Shown here: positions 30,724 to 40,300 of the stretch, piece after piece
Numbering within the stretch: the stretch's first letter is position 1
Layout: each line of letters begins with the position of its first letter
Assembly (NCBI RefSeq): GCF_030296935.1
Contig: NZ_AP028032.1
Span: 2,976,001 to 3,040,000 of the forward strand
Origin: Coprobacter fastidiosus
GTDB taxonomy: Bacteria; Bacteroidota; Bacteroidia; Bacteroidales; Coprobacteraceae
Direction of reading: 5' to 3'
DNA: 64,000 bases
Notes under the pieces: model-generated
The model's database searches: none
What the model was told of the DNA's origin: nothing
Seen by the model: the letters and a program-made list of their open reading frames with translations, nothing else
Made by a program: the position numbers and the translations under genes

Positions 30724-32670
30724 CTATTCGATCCTGCCGGCCCATCCGCCGTTACGTACCAATTTCATGGTTAGCTTTGTAGAATTTGTCACTTCTGTTG
30801 CCTTCTTTTTATAGTCCATTGCCTGACGGTCTGCGTTGATGCCATCTTCAAAATAGGTCAGGTGCAGTTTTTTATTTTCCGGGAGGAAGTCCAGATTTAC
30901 TTCAATAGTACGTCCTGTGTCGTTGGTGATAGCACCGATGAACCATTTATCTTTATTGCGACGGGCAATAACAACATATTCTCCGACTTTAGCATCTAAT
31001 ACTCTTGTTTCATCCCAAACTACGGGTACATTGGCTATAAATTCGGTACAAGGGCGTTCACGATAATAATATACCGGATTATCGGCCAGCATTTGCAATC
31101 CGCTTTCAAATACGATAAACAAGGCCATTTGGTAGGCTCGTGTTCCCGATCCCATTGCATTAGCACGAGTAGATCGGTTATCTTCCGGTTGTGCGGAGAA
31201 CATAGAACCGGGAGTAAAATCCATGGGCCCTACCGCATTACGCATGAATGGAAGGTAGATAGAGTTTTCCGGTTTACAGTTACCTCCTTGTTCCATACCC
31301 AACACACCTTCATACGAAAGCACATTCGGATATCTGCGTTCTAATCCTGCGGGTTTGAACGAACCATGAAAGTCTACGAATAATTTATGTTTTGCAGCTT
31401 CTTTTGCTACACGCTCATAATAGTTTACCATCCATTGGTCGCTTCGATCCATAAAGTCGATCTTTACACCGGCAATACCCCAATCGGCAAAAGTCTTGAA
31501 CAAATCGAAGTGGTTTTCTACAGTCAGCCAAGTCAACCACAATACAATCTTTACATTACGTTCTCGACCGTATTTAATTAATTCCTGCAAATCGATTGTC
31601 GGATTCGGAGTAAACGGGTCACGGGTACTCTTTGCCCAGCCTTCGTCCATAATGATGTAGGGGATGCCGAATGTCGAAGCGAAATCGATATAATATTTAT
31701 AAGAATCCATATTGTAACCGGAACGGAAATCGACGCCGTATAAACGGGCGTCATGCCACCATTCCCAACTTACTTGCCCGGGCTTAATCCAGCTATAATC
31801 TTCCAGTTCGCAAGGAGAAGAAAGGATATAGACCATTTCATTGGCTACAATATCTTTATCGTTGTCGGAGATTACAAAGAAACGCCATGGAAAATTTCTT
31901 TTACCGGATGTTTTGGCGATGTAATCTGCCTCTTTTAGTATTTTCAGACTACGGTCACCATCTTCACCAAACTCCAGCGGACACTTTGGGAAAAGAGATT
32001 GCATGCCGTTATTTCCCGTACTTTGCAAAAACATGCAAGGATAATCCTGCAAGTCTGCCTCGGATATCAATATTTTGTATTGTTTATCTGTCTCCAGAAG
32101 TACGGGTAGATAACTCATTCGGTCTGTATGCTTGTAATCTTTAGTTCGAACATGTGTATATGGATATTCGTATGATGTTTTAAAACCATCCGGCTGAGAT
32201 AGATGAGCCAAATAATCTGCAGGGAAATGGATAGCGAAATTTTCTCCCATAATTTCAATCTCGCCCTTTTTGTTTGTAATAAAACGGTAGGCCAATCCTT
32301 TATTGAATACACGAAATTCAATGGCATAATTTCCCCTCATTTTCAGATATAAAGTATTGCAGTGGTTCTCGACAATCGCATTTTTCAGAGGAATCTCTCG
32401 CTTTATGCTTTCATCGATCTTGCCTCGTTTCATGGCTTGTAATTTCGGTTGCTCTCCTAGCACTTCATTGTTCAGTATCATTGATAATGAACAATTGTCC
32501 AACAACAGATCTTTTCCCGAATATATTGAGTAATATATTTTGTCTTTCAATTCAATATTTACTTTCAGTTTACCATCGGGTGATTGTACTTCGATTTTTT
32601 TTGCGGAAATTTCTTTTCCGCATAAACATAATAATGTTACTAATATAATTTTAAAATGTTTATGTGTCAT
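30724..32670 (-). CDS. Glycoside hydrolase family 97
   Basis: 648 residues. A signal peptide (about 23 residues) and an N-terminal super-beta-sandwich (KIEVQSPDGKLKVNIELKD) are followed by a TIM barrel. The barrel carries SWEWWHDARLYGVDFRSG, YIIMDEGWAKS, GVKIDFMDRSDQWMV and a C-terminal beta domain. GH97 covers inverting alpha-glucosidases (SusB) and retaining alpha-galactosidases. The Asp in KIDFMDR could be the retaining nucleophile, but I cannot settle subtype without alignment. It is alone, not next to its own SusCD. A minus-strand TATATTTG (32725-32718) fits a -7 box. Confidence 0.92.
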   Translation of the reverse strand: MTHKHFKIILVTLLCLCGKEISAKKIEVQSPDGKLKVNIELKDKIYYSIYSGKDLLLDNCSLSMILNNEVLGEQPKLQAMKRGKIDESIKREIPLKNAIVENHCNTLYLKMRGNYAIEFRVFNKGLAYRFITNKKGEIEIMGENFAIHFPADYLAHLSQPDGFKTSYEYPYTHVRTKDYKHTDRMSYLPVLLETDKQYKILISEADLQDYPCMFLQSTGNNGMQSLFPKCPLEFGEDGDRSLKILKEADYIAKTSGKRNFPWRFFVISDNDKDIVANEMVYILSSPCELEDYSWIKPGQVSWEWWHDARLYGVDFRSGYNMDSYKYYIDFASTFGIPYIIMDEGWAKSTRDPFTPNPTIDLQELIKYGRERNVKIVLWLTWLTVENHFDLFKTFADWGIAGVKIDFMDRSDQWMVNYYERVAKEAAKHKLFVDFHGSFKPAGLERRYPNVLSYEGVLGMEQGGNCKPENSIYLPFMRNAVGPMDFTPGSMFSAQPEDNRSTRANAMGSGTRAYQMALFIVFESGLQMLADNPVYYYRERPCTEFIANVPVVWDETRVLDAKVGEYVVIARRNKDKWFIGAITNDTGRTIEVNLDFLPENKKLHLTYFEDGINADRQAMDYKKKATEVTNSTKLTMKLVRNGGWAGRIE

Positions 32671-32717
32671 AACTTTTTATTTGGGATGAATCTTTTAATT
32701 GTATATGTTGTATTTGA

Positions 32718-32725
32718 CAAATATA
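32718..32725 (-). promoter_or_regulatory. Candidate -7 box for GH97
   Basis: The minus strand reads TATATTTG, matching TAnnTTTG, about 48 bases before the ATG at 32670. Confidence 0.45.
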
Positions 32726-32800
32726 GCGAAAAAAAGAAATATGATTTCTATTTTTAATTATCAGACAGGCTTTTAGAGTTCATTTAAATTTTCTAATTAT

Positions 32801-32844
32801 AAAAACAGGCCGGGAAAATCTGAAAATTTTCCCGGCCTGTTTTT
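32801..32844. terminator. Terminator of the first paralogous barrel
   Basis: A perfect 19-base stem: AAAAACAGGCCGGGAAAAT (32801-32819) with its complement at 32826-32844, loop CTGAAA. A5 and T5 flanks let it work on either strand. It lies 17 bases after the stop of the gene at 32862. Confidence 0.9.
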
Positions 32845-32861
32845 ATAGATATCTTAATATA

Positions 32862-33404
32862 TTAGAATTTCCATCCTAAGGTAAGCTGGAATACGCTATT
32901 TTTAGCGTCAGCGCCGTCAAAGGCATCAGTTGCACTGATTAGATACCGGAAACCGGCTGTAAGTCCCATTTCGGTTTCATATCCCAATCCTACACCGATT
33001 GCGAAATCAAAAACATTCGTGGCATCTTTTATGCTGTAATTTTTACCGTTGATTTTTTCTTTACCGACCGTGCGGAATCCGAATTGCGGACCAGCTTCGA
33101 TATTTAATCCTTTCCACATATATCCTTTTACCATAACCGGAATTTGAATGTAGTCCAGTTTAGTTGTCAGATCATCGTATTTACCTCCTTGCATGGCATA
33201 TTGTAGTTCCGGTTGCAAAGCAACATAATCATTAAAACGAATGTTGGCGAAACCTCCGATTACGAGTCCCGGACGGACGTTCAAACTACTATTTGTCAGG
33301 TTCGAAAGAGATAACCCCGCTTTTACTCCGAATGCGATTTCTTGAGAAAAAGAAAAGGCGGTAGCTAAAAATAACATGACAGATGCAAGTACAAATCTTT
33401 TCAT
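32862..33404 (-). CDS. Outer-membrane beta-barrel protein (paralogue 1)
   Basis: 180 residues from the ATG at 33404 (MKRFVLASVMLFLATAFSFSQ signal). The barrel begins IAFGVKAGLSLSNLTNS and ends NSVFQLTLGWKF, the porin-family pattern. It shares long stretches with the gene at 34037-34582 (YMWKGLN.E.GPQFGFRT, FDFAIGVGL.YETEMGLTAGFRYLISAT), so they are tandem duplicates. Function not known. Confidence 0.82.
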   Translation of the reverse strand: MKRFVLASVMLFLATAFSFSQEIAFGVKAGLSLSNLTNSSLNVRPGLVIGGFANIRFNDYVALQPELQYAMQGGKYDDLTTKLDYIQIPVMVKGYMWKGLNIEAGPQFGFRTVGKEKINGKNYSIKDATNVFDFAIGVGLGYETEMGLTAGFRYLISATDAFDGADAKNSVFQLTLGWKF

Positions 33405-33688
33405 ATATATCAAGTTTTTATTTACCGGGAGGCCTCCAGTGGAAATAATTTATAATTATGGCAGGGATATGGCCTCCGCAACGATATGGTTGTATATCCC
33501 ATAGTTGATTATGCAACAAAAATAATATAATAAAATAAGAATATAGTTGTCTTTTTTTGGGTTTTTGTGGTCTATTTTTCTACTTAAGTTATTTTAATTT
33601 TGTTAGAGTAAATGTTGTATATTGGTATAATAGACCGGATGGTTTTATCGTTTCGCATTTTATAAAAATTAATAAGTGTCAAAATTAA

Positions 33689-33850
33689 GAGTCTGTTTAA
33701 ATTTTACTTGAGTCAGTTTTGAGAGATTCTTTCGAGGATATTTTATCATTTTTATGGGCTATCTGACGAGAAAAAATGGGGAAAAAGACCGGAAGAAAGT
33801 ACAAAAATGACCTGATAATATTTTTTTGTTGGAAAATTTAGATAGGCTCT
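33689..33850 (+). repeat. Dispersed intergenic element, copy E
   Basis: About 162 bases. Left end GAGTCTGTTTAAATTTT and right end AAAATTTAGATAGGCTC are inverted over 17 bases with three mismatches. The interior has GGGCTATCTGACGAG, ACCGGAAGAAAG and AAAAATGACCTGATAATA. It lies between the two paralogous barrel genes in the gap 33405-34036. Confidence 0.72.
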
Positions 33851-33895
33851 AAGATGAACACTTTGAAAAGTTATTAGATTGTAACTGGTAAACGT

Positions 33896-33941
33896 AAAAA
33901 GCCGTATCAATTCTATTTTTCGAGTAGTGATACGGCTTTTT
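33896..33941. terminator. Terminator of the second paralogous barrel
   Basis: AAAAAGCCGTATCA (33896-33909) pairs with TGATACGGCTTTTT (33928-33941). A5/T5 flanks allow either direction. It lies about 96 bases past the stop of the 34037 gene. Confidence 0.8.
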
Positions 33942-34036
33942 TATAATCGGTGAAAGATGTCAAGTTTCAAATTAAAAGTCCATTTTCTCTTGTTGAGTTT
34001 TGACACTTTTTTCTAAAAACTATGTTCTTTCTTTTT

Positions 34037-34582
34037 TTAGAACATCCATCCTAAAGTAAGTTGAAATACACTGTTCTTGTTTTTTTCATGATCGATGGCT
34101 TTGGTTGCACTGATCAGATATCTGAATCCCGCAGTAAGTCCCATTTCCGTTTCATAGGCCAATCCAACACCGATTGCAAAATCGAAAACTTTTGTTTCAT
34201 CTTTTACATTCACACTTATATCTCCTTCTTCACTGGAAGCTTTTGTCCGGAATCCGAACTGTGGTCCGAGTTCGAGATTTAGACCTTTCCACATGTAGGC
34301 TTTTGCCATGATCGGGATATTAAAATAATTCATTTTCAGTGTATAATCATTTTTTTTAGTCCCTTGCATGGAAAATAATATTTCAGGTTGAACCCCTAAG
34401 TAGTCATTTATTCGCATATTTGCGAACGCTCCGACTACTATGCCCGGTTTTATCCTCATGTTTGAGTTTGTCATGTTCGTCAGATTTAATCCGATTTTAG
34501 GGCCGAATCCAATATCCATTTGCCCGAAAGAAAAGGCTGTTGCCATAAGCATCATGACAGATGCAAGAATAAGTTTTCTCAT
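34037..34582 (-). CDS. Outer-membrane beta-barrel protein (paralogue 2)
   Basis: 181 residues from the ATG at 34582 (MRKLILASVMMLMATAFSFGQ). A longer frame from 34660 would place non-signal sequence before the signal peptide. It is a close paralogue of the 32862 gene, with the same strand order and an ending NSVFQLTLGWMF. The main difference is an extra EEGDISVN loop. Surface role unknown. Confidence 0.82.
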   Translation of the reverse strand: MRKLILASVMMLMATAFSFGQMDIGFGPKIGLNLTNMTNSNMRIKPGIVVGAFANMRINDYLGVQPEILFSMQGTKKNDYTLKMNYFNIPIMAKAYMWKGLNLELGPQFGFRTKASSEEGDISVNVKDETKVFDFAIGVGLAYETEMGLTAGFRYLISATKAIDHEKNKNSVFQLTLGWMF

Positions 34583-34795
34583 ATTCAGAAATTTTATCCT
34601 TCCGGTTCCGGTTATGAAGGAAATATAACTGGAGAAGCATAGGAACCCCCGATTTTGCAATCGTATGCTCTCATTATTATTCAGTAATTACAGATTACAC
34701 TGTTTTACTATAACAATCGGAGATATGGGAGTTGTTCACACGTGCAAGGATTTCTTTTTCTGAATAGTTCTAAAGATTTCTTTTTGTAGAGAATT

Positions 34796-35782
34796 TTATT
34801 CATTACGTTCTTCATCGCTCTCTGTAATTTCCTTGAGCGTAAGTTGTAGAGGTGAAACGAATGTTTGTTTACGATATGTGCAGTTCGTCACTTGACAGTG
34901 TCTGCAATAAGATTTAGCACAGGAATCTGAATGTACCGAGAATGAAACTTTATCGGTAAACCCTTTACATATAGTCTTTTCCAGATTTATACAAGCCGAA
35001 TGACCTTCTTCTATATTATAATACCAAGGAAGAGTGAGATCGCAGTCTATGTAATAATAACTGCCGTATTTTACCATTTTCAGGTTGTGGATGTCTATCC
35101 AGTCGGGTTGCCTGTTTTTTGATATTATGTCGGCGATTATGCTGAGAATTTCTTTATCAGCTTTGTCCATGAGGTTGGCAACCGTTTTTTTAAGTATGGA
35201 GATTCCCGTGAAAATAATAATAGTTCCGAAAATTAATGCCAAGGCACTGTCTATCCATCTTATTCGGGTAATATACATCAGAATTAATCCGATGACTAAG
35301 CCTATACTCGAATAAGTGTCGGATTGCAGATGTTTTCCTCCGGCAACCAAAGCGATAGAATCATATTTTTTTCCGGTGCGGATACTATAATATCCCAATA
35401 AATAGTTGATAATTCCGGCACCGGCGATTATGTAAATACCGATATCCAATTTTTCGATTACAGAGGGAATGAACAGTCGCTTGATGCCTTCAAAAACGAT
35501 TAATACCCCGGCGAGAATAATGAGGAGACCTTCTATAGAAGCTGAAATAAGTTCTATTTTCCCATGACCGAAAGGGTGACCTTCATCTTTAGGTTTTGCC
35601 GCAAGATGAAGGCTGTATAAACCGATGAATCCGGCAGCCACGTTTACAATACTTTCCATCGCATCGGTCAGAATTCCGACCGAATTAGTCATAAAAAATG
35701 CAATGAATTTTCCAGTCATCAGAATGACAGAACAAGATACGATTACGGTTTGTACTTTTTGTTTGAGGCGGCCTTCGTCCAT
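34796..35782 (-). CDS. Cation diffusion facilitator transporter
   Basis: 328 residues with about six membrane segments. The HPFGHGKIELIS loop is the typical CDF signature, and the C-terminal domain resembles the cytoplasmic metal-binding fold. The family exports divalent metals such as Zn, Fe or Mn by proton exchange. The C-terminal tail carries a cluster CAKSYCRHCQVTNC that could bind metal. It starts only three bases after the stop of the DUF4861 gene, so the two are co-transcribed. Ion specificity cannot be fixed from sequence. Confidence 0.9.
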   Translation of the reverse strand: MDEGRLKQKVQTVIVSCSVILMTGKFIAFFMTNSVGILTDAMESIVNVAAGFIGLYSLHLAAKPKDEGHPFGHGKIELISASIEGLLIILAGVLIVFEGIKRLFIPSVIEKLDIGIYIIAGAGIINYLLGYYSIRTGKKYDSIALVAGGKHLQSDTYSSIGLVIGLILMYITRIRWIDSALALIFGTIIIFTGISILKKTVANLMDKADKEILSIIADIISKNRQPDWIDIHNLKMVKYGSYYYIDCDLTLPWYYNIEEGHSACINLEKTICKGFTDKVSFSVHSDSCAKSYCRHCQVTNCTYRKQTFVSPLQLTLKEITESDEERNE

Positions 35783-35785
35783 ATA

Positions 35786-36790
35786 TCAATTTACAAGATT
35801 TATTTCTATCGGGTTATCGATGTAGAGAGTTTCGTAATCGATAAATTCTTCAAAATAGTCGGCGCTGCGAAATCCTTCGTTATCTTTTTCTTTGGCACCG
35901 TATACATAAAAAGTCACTTTGTTTTCTGCATTCGGTTTCAATTCTGCATACCACAGATTAAGACCTTTATAAGCAGTATAGCCACGTCGGGTATAATATT
36001 CATCAGGAATAATGATCGCCATTCCCGTATAGTATGATTTTTTTTCTAAAGTATGCGCCATTAGAGCGACATAACCGTATTCGTAAGCTCGGAAAGTGGT
36101 ATCTCGATTCAGAACATTATCTTTTATGCCTGTGAGTAGGAGTGTGTTCGGAGGCATATTTATTAATGCTATTTCCTTTTCATAACCTTTATGTCCTGCC
36201 CAGATTGTTACCATCTCTGCTATACGGCCGGCAGATACTTTACTTTCTTTTCGGTCTATTCCGTAAATTCTTCTTACCGGACCTTCGCTTATCAATAAAT
36301 AGTTCGGTTTTCCTATAGGGTAGGTTGCCTTGTTCGAATAGACTGCTATTTCACCTAATCCGATAGAGTCAGCTTCTTGCAGAATAGAGTCTCCTGAAGC
36401 GGTAAATTGTTTAAATGACTCTTTACCTGCAGACGTTTGTATAGAATCTTTAAAAGTCGGATATTTCTCCGAAGTTACCCATGTAAGTGTTGCAGTACGG
36501 TTTTCATTCGGAGCAAAATTGCAGATAAATGCGAGTTCGTCCCATTGCCCGTCTTGATCTATGTCATCAAGTTGAGAAACGATTAGTTTTCCGTTGTTAT
36601 CGTAAAGGACAGGTAGTAATGTAGAGTCCGGATTATTTAATTGGCTACGTTTGATAACAATACCTGCATTATTCCGGTAACGGTCTGTGGGATTGGTCAT
36701 TTCGATAACCAGACTCTCGCTTTTCTTTTGTTGATGACATCCGGTAAATATGAAGGTCGTCATCGAAACGATTAACATGAAAGTTCTCAT
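35786..36790 (-). CDS. DUF4861-like lipoprotein
   Basis: 334 residues. A lipoprotein signal (LIVSMTTFIFTGC, Cys18) is followed by IEMTNPTDRYRNN and the later GPVRRIYGIDRK and AEMVTIWAGHKGYEKEI, which I associate with the DUF4861 family of Bacteroidetes; assignment is from memory. No catalytic motif is assignable. It is the first gene of a pair with the CDF transporter (three-base gap). Confidence 0.55.
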   Translation of the reverse strand: MRTFMLIVSMTTFIFTGCHQQKKSESLVIEMTNPTDRYRNNAGIVIKRSQLNNPDSTLLPVLYDNNGKLIVSQLDDIDQDGQWDELAFICNFAPNENRTATLTWVTSEKYPTFKDSIQTSAGKESFKQFTASGDSILQEADSIGLGEIAVYSNKATYPIGKPNYLLISEGPVRRIYGIDRKESKVSAGRIAEMVTIWAGHKGYEKEIALINMPPNTLLLTGIKDNVLNRDTTFRAYEYGYVALMAHTLEKKSYYTGMAIIIPDEYYTRRGYTAYKGLNLWYAELKPNAENKVTFYVYGAKEKDNEGFRSADYFEEFIDYETLYIDNPIEINLVN

Positions 36791-36850
36791 GATGTTTTCA
36801 GTTTTAATGGGTAAAATTCTAAAAACAAATTGGGAGGAGAGTCGGTAGAA

Positions 36851-36886
36851 AGAAAGACTGTATGAAATTCTCCATACAATCTTTCT
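36851..36886 (-). terminator. Possible trxA terminator
   Basis: AGAAAGACTGTATG (36851-36864) pairs with CATACAATCTTTCT (36873-36886) with one mismatch. The minus-strand exit lacks a good T-run, so this is tentative. Confidence 0.45.
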
Positions 36887-36901
36887 CTGATATTCTATAT
36901 T

Positions 36902-37216
36902 TTATAAGTTAGCTTCGATTTTTGCTTTCAGATCGGCTTTAGAAGATGCACCTACTTGTTTATCGACAAGTTTGCCTTCTTTGAAAAATAAAAGAGTAGG
37001 AATGCTGCGGATGCTGTATTCTTCACTCAACTCATTGTCGTTATCGACATTATATTTTCCTATAATCGCCTTGTCTTCGAATTCGGCGGCCAGTTCTTCA
37101 ACGGCTGGGGCGATACTGCGACATGGACCGCACCATTCCGCCCAAAAATCAATTACTACGAGCTTGTCCGAAGCGAGAAGCTCTTTGTAGTTTGCATCTG
37201 TAATTTGTAATGCCAT
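36902..37216 (-). CDS. trxA: Thioredoxin
   Basis: 104 residues, one thioredoxin fold with the redox motif WCGPC in FWAEWCGPCRSI (about 25-36), the cis-Pro in RSIPTLLFF and no signal peptide. It reduces disulfides in the cytoplasm. It follows dnaE after 108 bases in the same direction, an order I recall in other Bacteroidales. A minus-strand TAACTTTG (37273-37266) suggests a separate promoter too. Confidence 0.96.
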   Translation of the reverse strand: MALQITDANYKELLASDKLVVIDFWAEWCGPCRSIAPAVEELAAEFEDKAIIGKYNVDNDNELSEEYSIRSIPTLLFFKEGKLVDKQVGASSKADLKAKIEANL

Positions 37217-37265
37217 GATTTTGAAGTATTAAAATTTTAATTTATAATGGTTTTCAAAAGTCTAA

Positions 37266-37273
37266 CAAAGTTA
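37266..37273 (-). promoter_or_regulatory. Candidate -7 box for trxA
   Basis: The minus strand reads TAACTTTG, matching TAnnTTTG, 49 bases before the ATG at 37216. Confidence 0.4.
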
Positions 37274-37324
37274 TAAAAAAACAATAAACCAATCCTATTT
37301 GTTCGATGAATTATAAATATGTTT

Positions 37325-40300
37325 TTAAGCCGATGCCTCTGTCCCGTATAGTACCAGTTCGTCTTCTGCCTCTTCGGTATTGCGTTGCATCTCTTTTCGG
37401 GAAATTCCGTTTATCTTGAATGATAATCCGTTGTTATCTTCGATAAATCGGATTAGGTCTTTTGTTACGTTAACCTTGTGTGATCGGGCGAAAAGCTTTA
37501 CTTGATATTTTTCTTCAGGATCATAGATTTCGAAGAAAAGTTCGGTATTCGATTCTTTATCGGGTTTGAGCAAGTCTGTCAGCGGCTCTATTATACCGTT
37601 GTTGATCTGGTCGATCGGAATTACTACAGTAAGACTTTCCAATAATTTATTTTTTACGTCTTGCAATAACTCTATCGAGACGATTCGTATGTCCAGAACG
37701 CTTTCATTGAATTTTCGGGGTTGACATTTTGCTTTGATAAGCAGATACATGCCGTTATATCCGAATTTCCGGAAATCGACGAAATCTTTTCCGAAAAGAG
37801 GTATCTCGGCAGATCCTGAATAATCCTCGATTTTTAGAATTCCGAATGGTTTACCGGTTTTTGTCATTCCTTCTCTGAAACCTGTTACGATACCGCCCAT
37901 GACAATATCTTTATTGATTAAGGCTTGACGGTCTTCCAGTTCGCTCATTCGGGTATTGCATCCATATTCGAGAGTCAAAGCATAGTCGTCCAGAGGATGT
38001 GCAGACAGGTAAATTCCTACTAAATCCCGTTCCTTTTCCAGTCGTTCCAAATCAGACCAGCTTTCGGCAGCGGGAATTTCGGGCTTGGCTACTTCTATAG
38101 CATCGCTTCCTCCGAACAGAGAGTTAATTTGAGCCGCTTTATCTACTTGATATTTGTTACCGTAGCGAACAAGGGTTTCGAGGAAAACTTCACCTTTACT
38201 GTTTTGAGCGAAATATTGTTCTCTTTTTATTTCCGGAAAACTGTCGAATCCTCCGGATAAGGCAAGACTTTCTATATTCTTCTTGTTACAAGCATTCAAA
38301 TTGACCCGTTGCACAAAATCAAAAATACTGGTGAACGGACCATTTTTCTCTCTTTCTTCCATAATGCTGCGGACAGCACTTTCTCCTACACCTTTTACAG
38401 CTCCCAATCCGAAGCGGATATTGCCGTCTTTGTTAACGTTGAATTTCAAATTACTTTCGTTTACATCCGGACCGAGCACTTTAATACCCATAGCTTTACA
38501 TTCATCCATGAGTTTGGTGATTTCCGTAATATTCGAGATATTGCGGCTCATCACGGCTGCCATATATTCCGAAGGGTAGTTGGCTTTCAGGTAAGCTGTC
38601 TGGTAAGCCACCCAAGAGTAGCATGTCGCATGAGACTTGTTGAATGCGTACGACGCGAATTTTTCCCAGTCAGCCCAGATTTTTTCCAAAGTTTTGGGAT
38701 CGTGCCCGTTTTTTTGTCCGTTATTTATAAACAGCGGTTTTAAAGCATCCAGTTTATCCTTTAATTTTTTTCCCATCGCTTTACGCAAAGCATCGGACTG
38801 TCCACGCGTAAAGTTAGCCAATAACCGTGAGAGAAGCATCACCTGTTCTTGATACACTGTAATTCCGTAAGTATCTTTCAGGTACTTTTCCATAATCGGA
38901 ATATCGTATACGATCGGCTCTCTTCCGTGTTTCCGGTCGATAAACTGCGGAATATAATCCATAGGTCCTGGTCGATAGAGAGCATTCATGGCGATGAGGT
39001 CTTCAAAGGTCGTCGGTTGCAGTTCGCGCAAATATTTTTGCATTCCGGCCGATTCAAACTGGAATGTTCCCACGGTTTTCCCTTCGCTGTACAATTTATA
39101 GGTCGCATCGTCGTTTATCGATATTTTGTCGATATCGATATCGATGCCTCGGTGAGATTTTATATTCGCTACGGCTTCTTTGATAATCGATAGTGTTTTT
39201 AATCCCAGGAAGTCCATTTTTATCAATCCCGTATCTTCGATTACCGAACCTTCATATTGAGTGACCAGCATTTTTTCACCGGTCTCTTTATCATCGGCAG
39301 TACTTACCGGAACCCAATCGGTAATATCATCTCGACAAATAATCGTCCCGCAAGCATGGACACCCGTACCCCGAACGTTTCCCTCAAGCATACGAGCGTA
39401 TTTCATCGTGTCGCGTATCAACATATTTTCCGATTCGCAGGCTTGTTGCAATTCGGGAACTGCGGCAATACAATTTTTTAGATTGATTTTAGGAGATTTA
39501 CCGTCTATTTCAGGCAATCTGTCGGGAATCAATTTTGTGAGACGGTCTGATTCGGAAAGAGGCAATTTCTCTACTCTGGCAACATCTTTGATAGCCATTT
39601 TGGTTGCCATAGTACCGTAGGTAATAATATGAGCTACCTTTTCGTGTCCGTATTTTTCGGTTACCCAACGAAGTACTTCTCCTCGTCCGTCGTCGTCGAA
39701 GTCGATGTCTATATCCGGTAAAGAAATACGGTCGGGATTCAAAAAACGCTCGAACAGCAAGTCATATTGTATCGGGTCTATTTGGGTAATCCCGAGACAG
39801 TAGGCAACTGCCGATCCGGCAGCCGATCCTCGTCCCGGACCTACCGATACCCCCATGTTACGGGCTGCAGCGATAAAATCCTGTACGATCAAGAAGTATC
39901 CCGGGAAACCCATTGTTTTCATGATATGGAGCTCGAAGATCAGCCGTTCCTTTACATCCGGGCTTAATGGATCTCCATAACGAGTTTTTGCCCCGTCGAA
40001 AGCTAATTTCTTTAAATAGTCTGCTTCCAGTTTGATACGGTATAGTTTGTCATATCCTCCTAAAGTATTTATTTTAGCTTCCGCAGCGACCTGGTCCATA
40101 ACGACATTCCCGTTTTCATCCTGAGTAAATTCATCGAACAAATCTTTTTCCGTAAACTTTTGCCTATATCCTTCTTCTGTCCCGAATTCTTCAGGAATAG
40201 CGAATGTCGGCATGATAGGAGCATGATCGATCGAATAGAACTCCACCTTATCCAGTATTTCATTGGTATTGATAAGGGCTTCAGGAACATCGGCGAAGAG

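Noticed and set aside
32765-32797. A further possible dispersed-element remnant (GACAGGCTTTTAGAGTTCAT and nearby)
   Set aside because: Only short fragments of both ends are present and in the wrong arrangement; too weak to call a copy.
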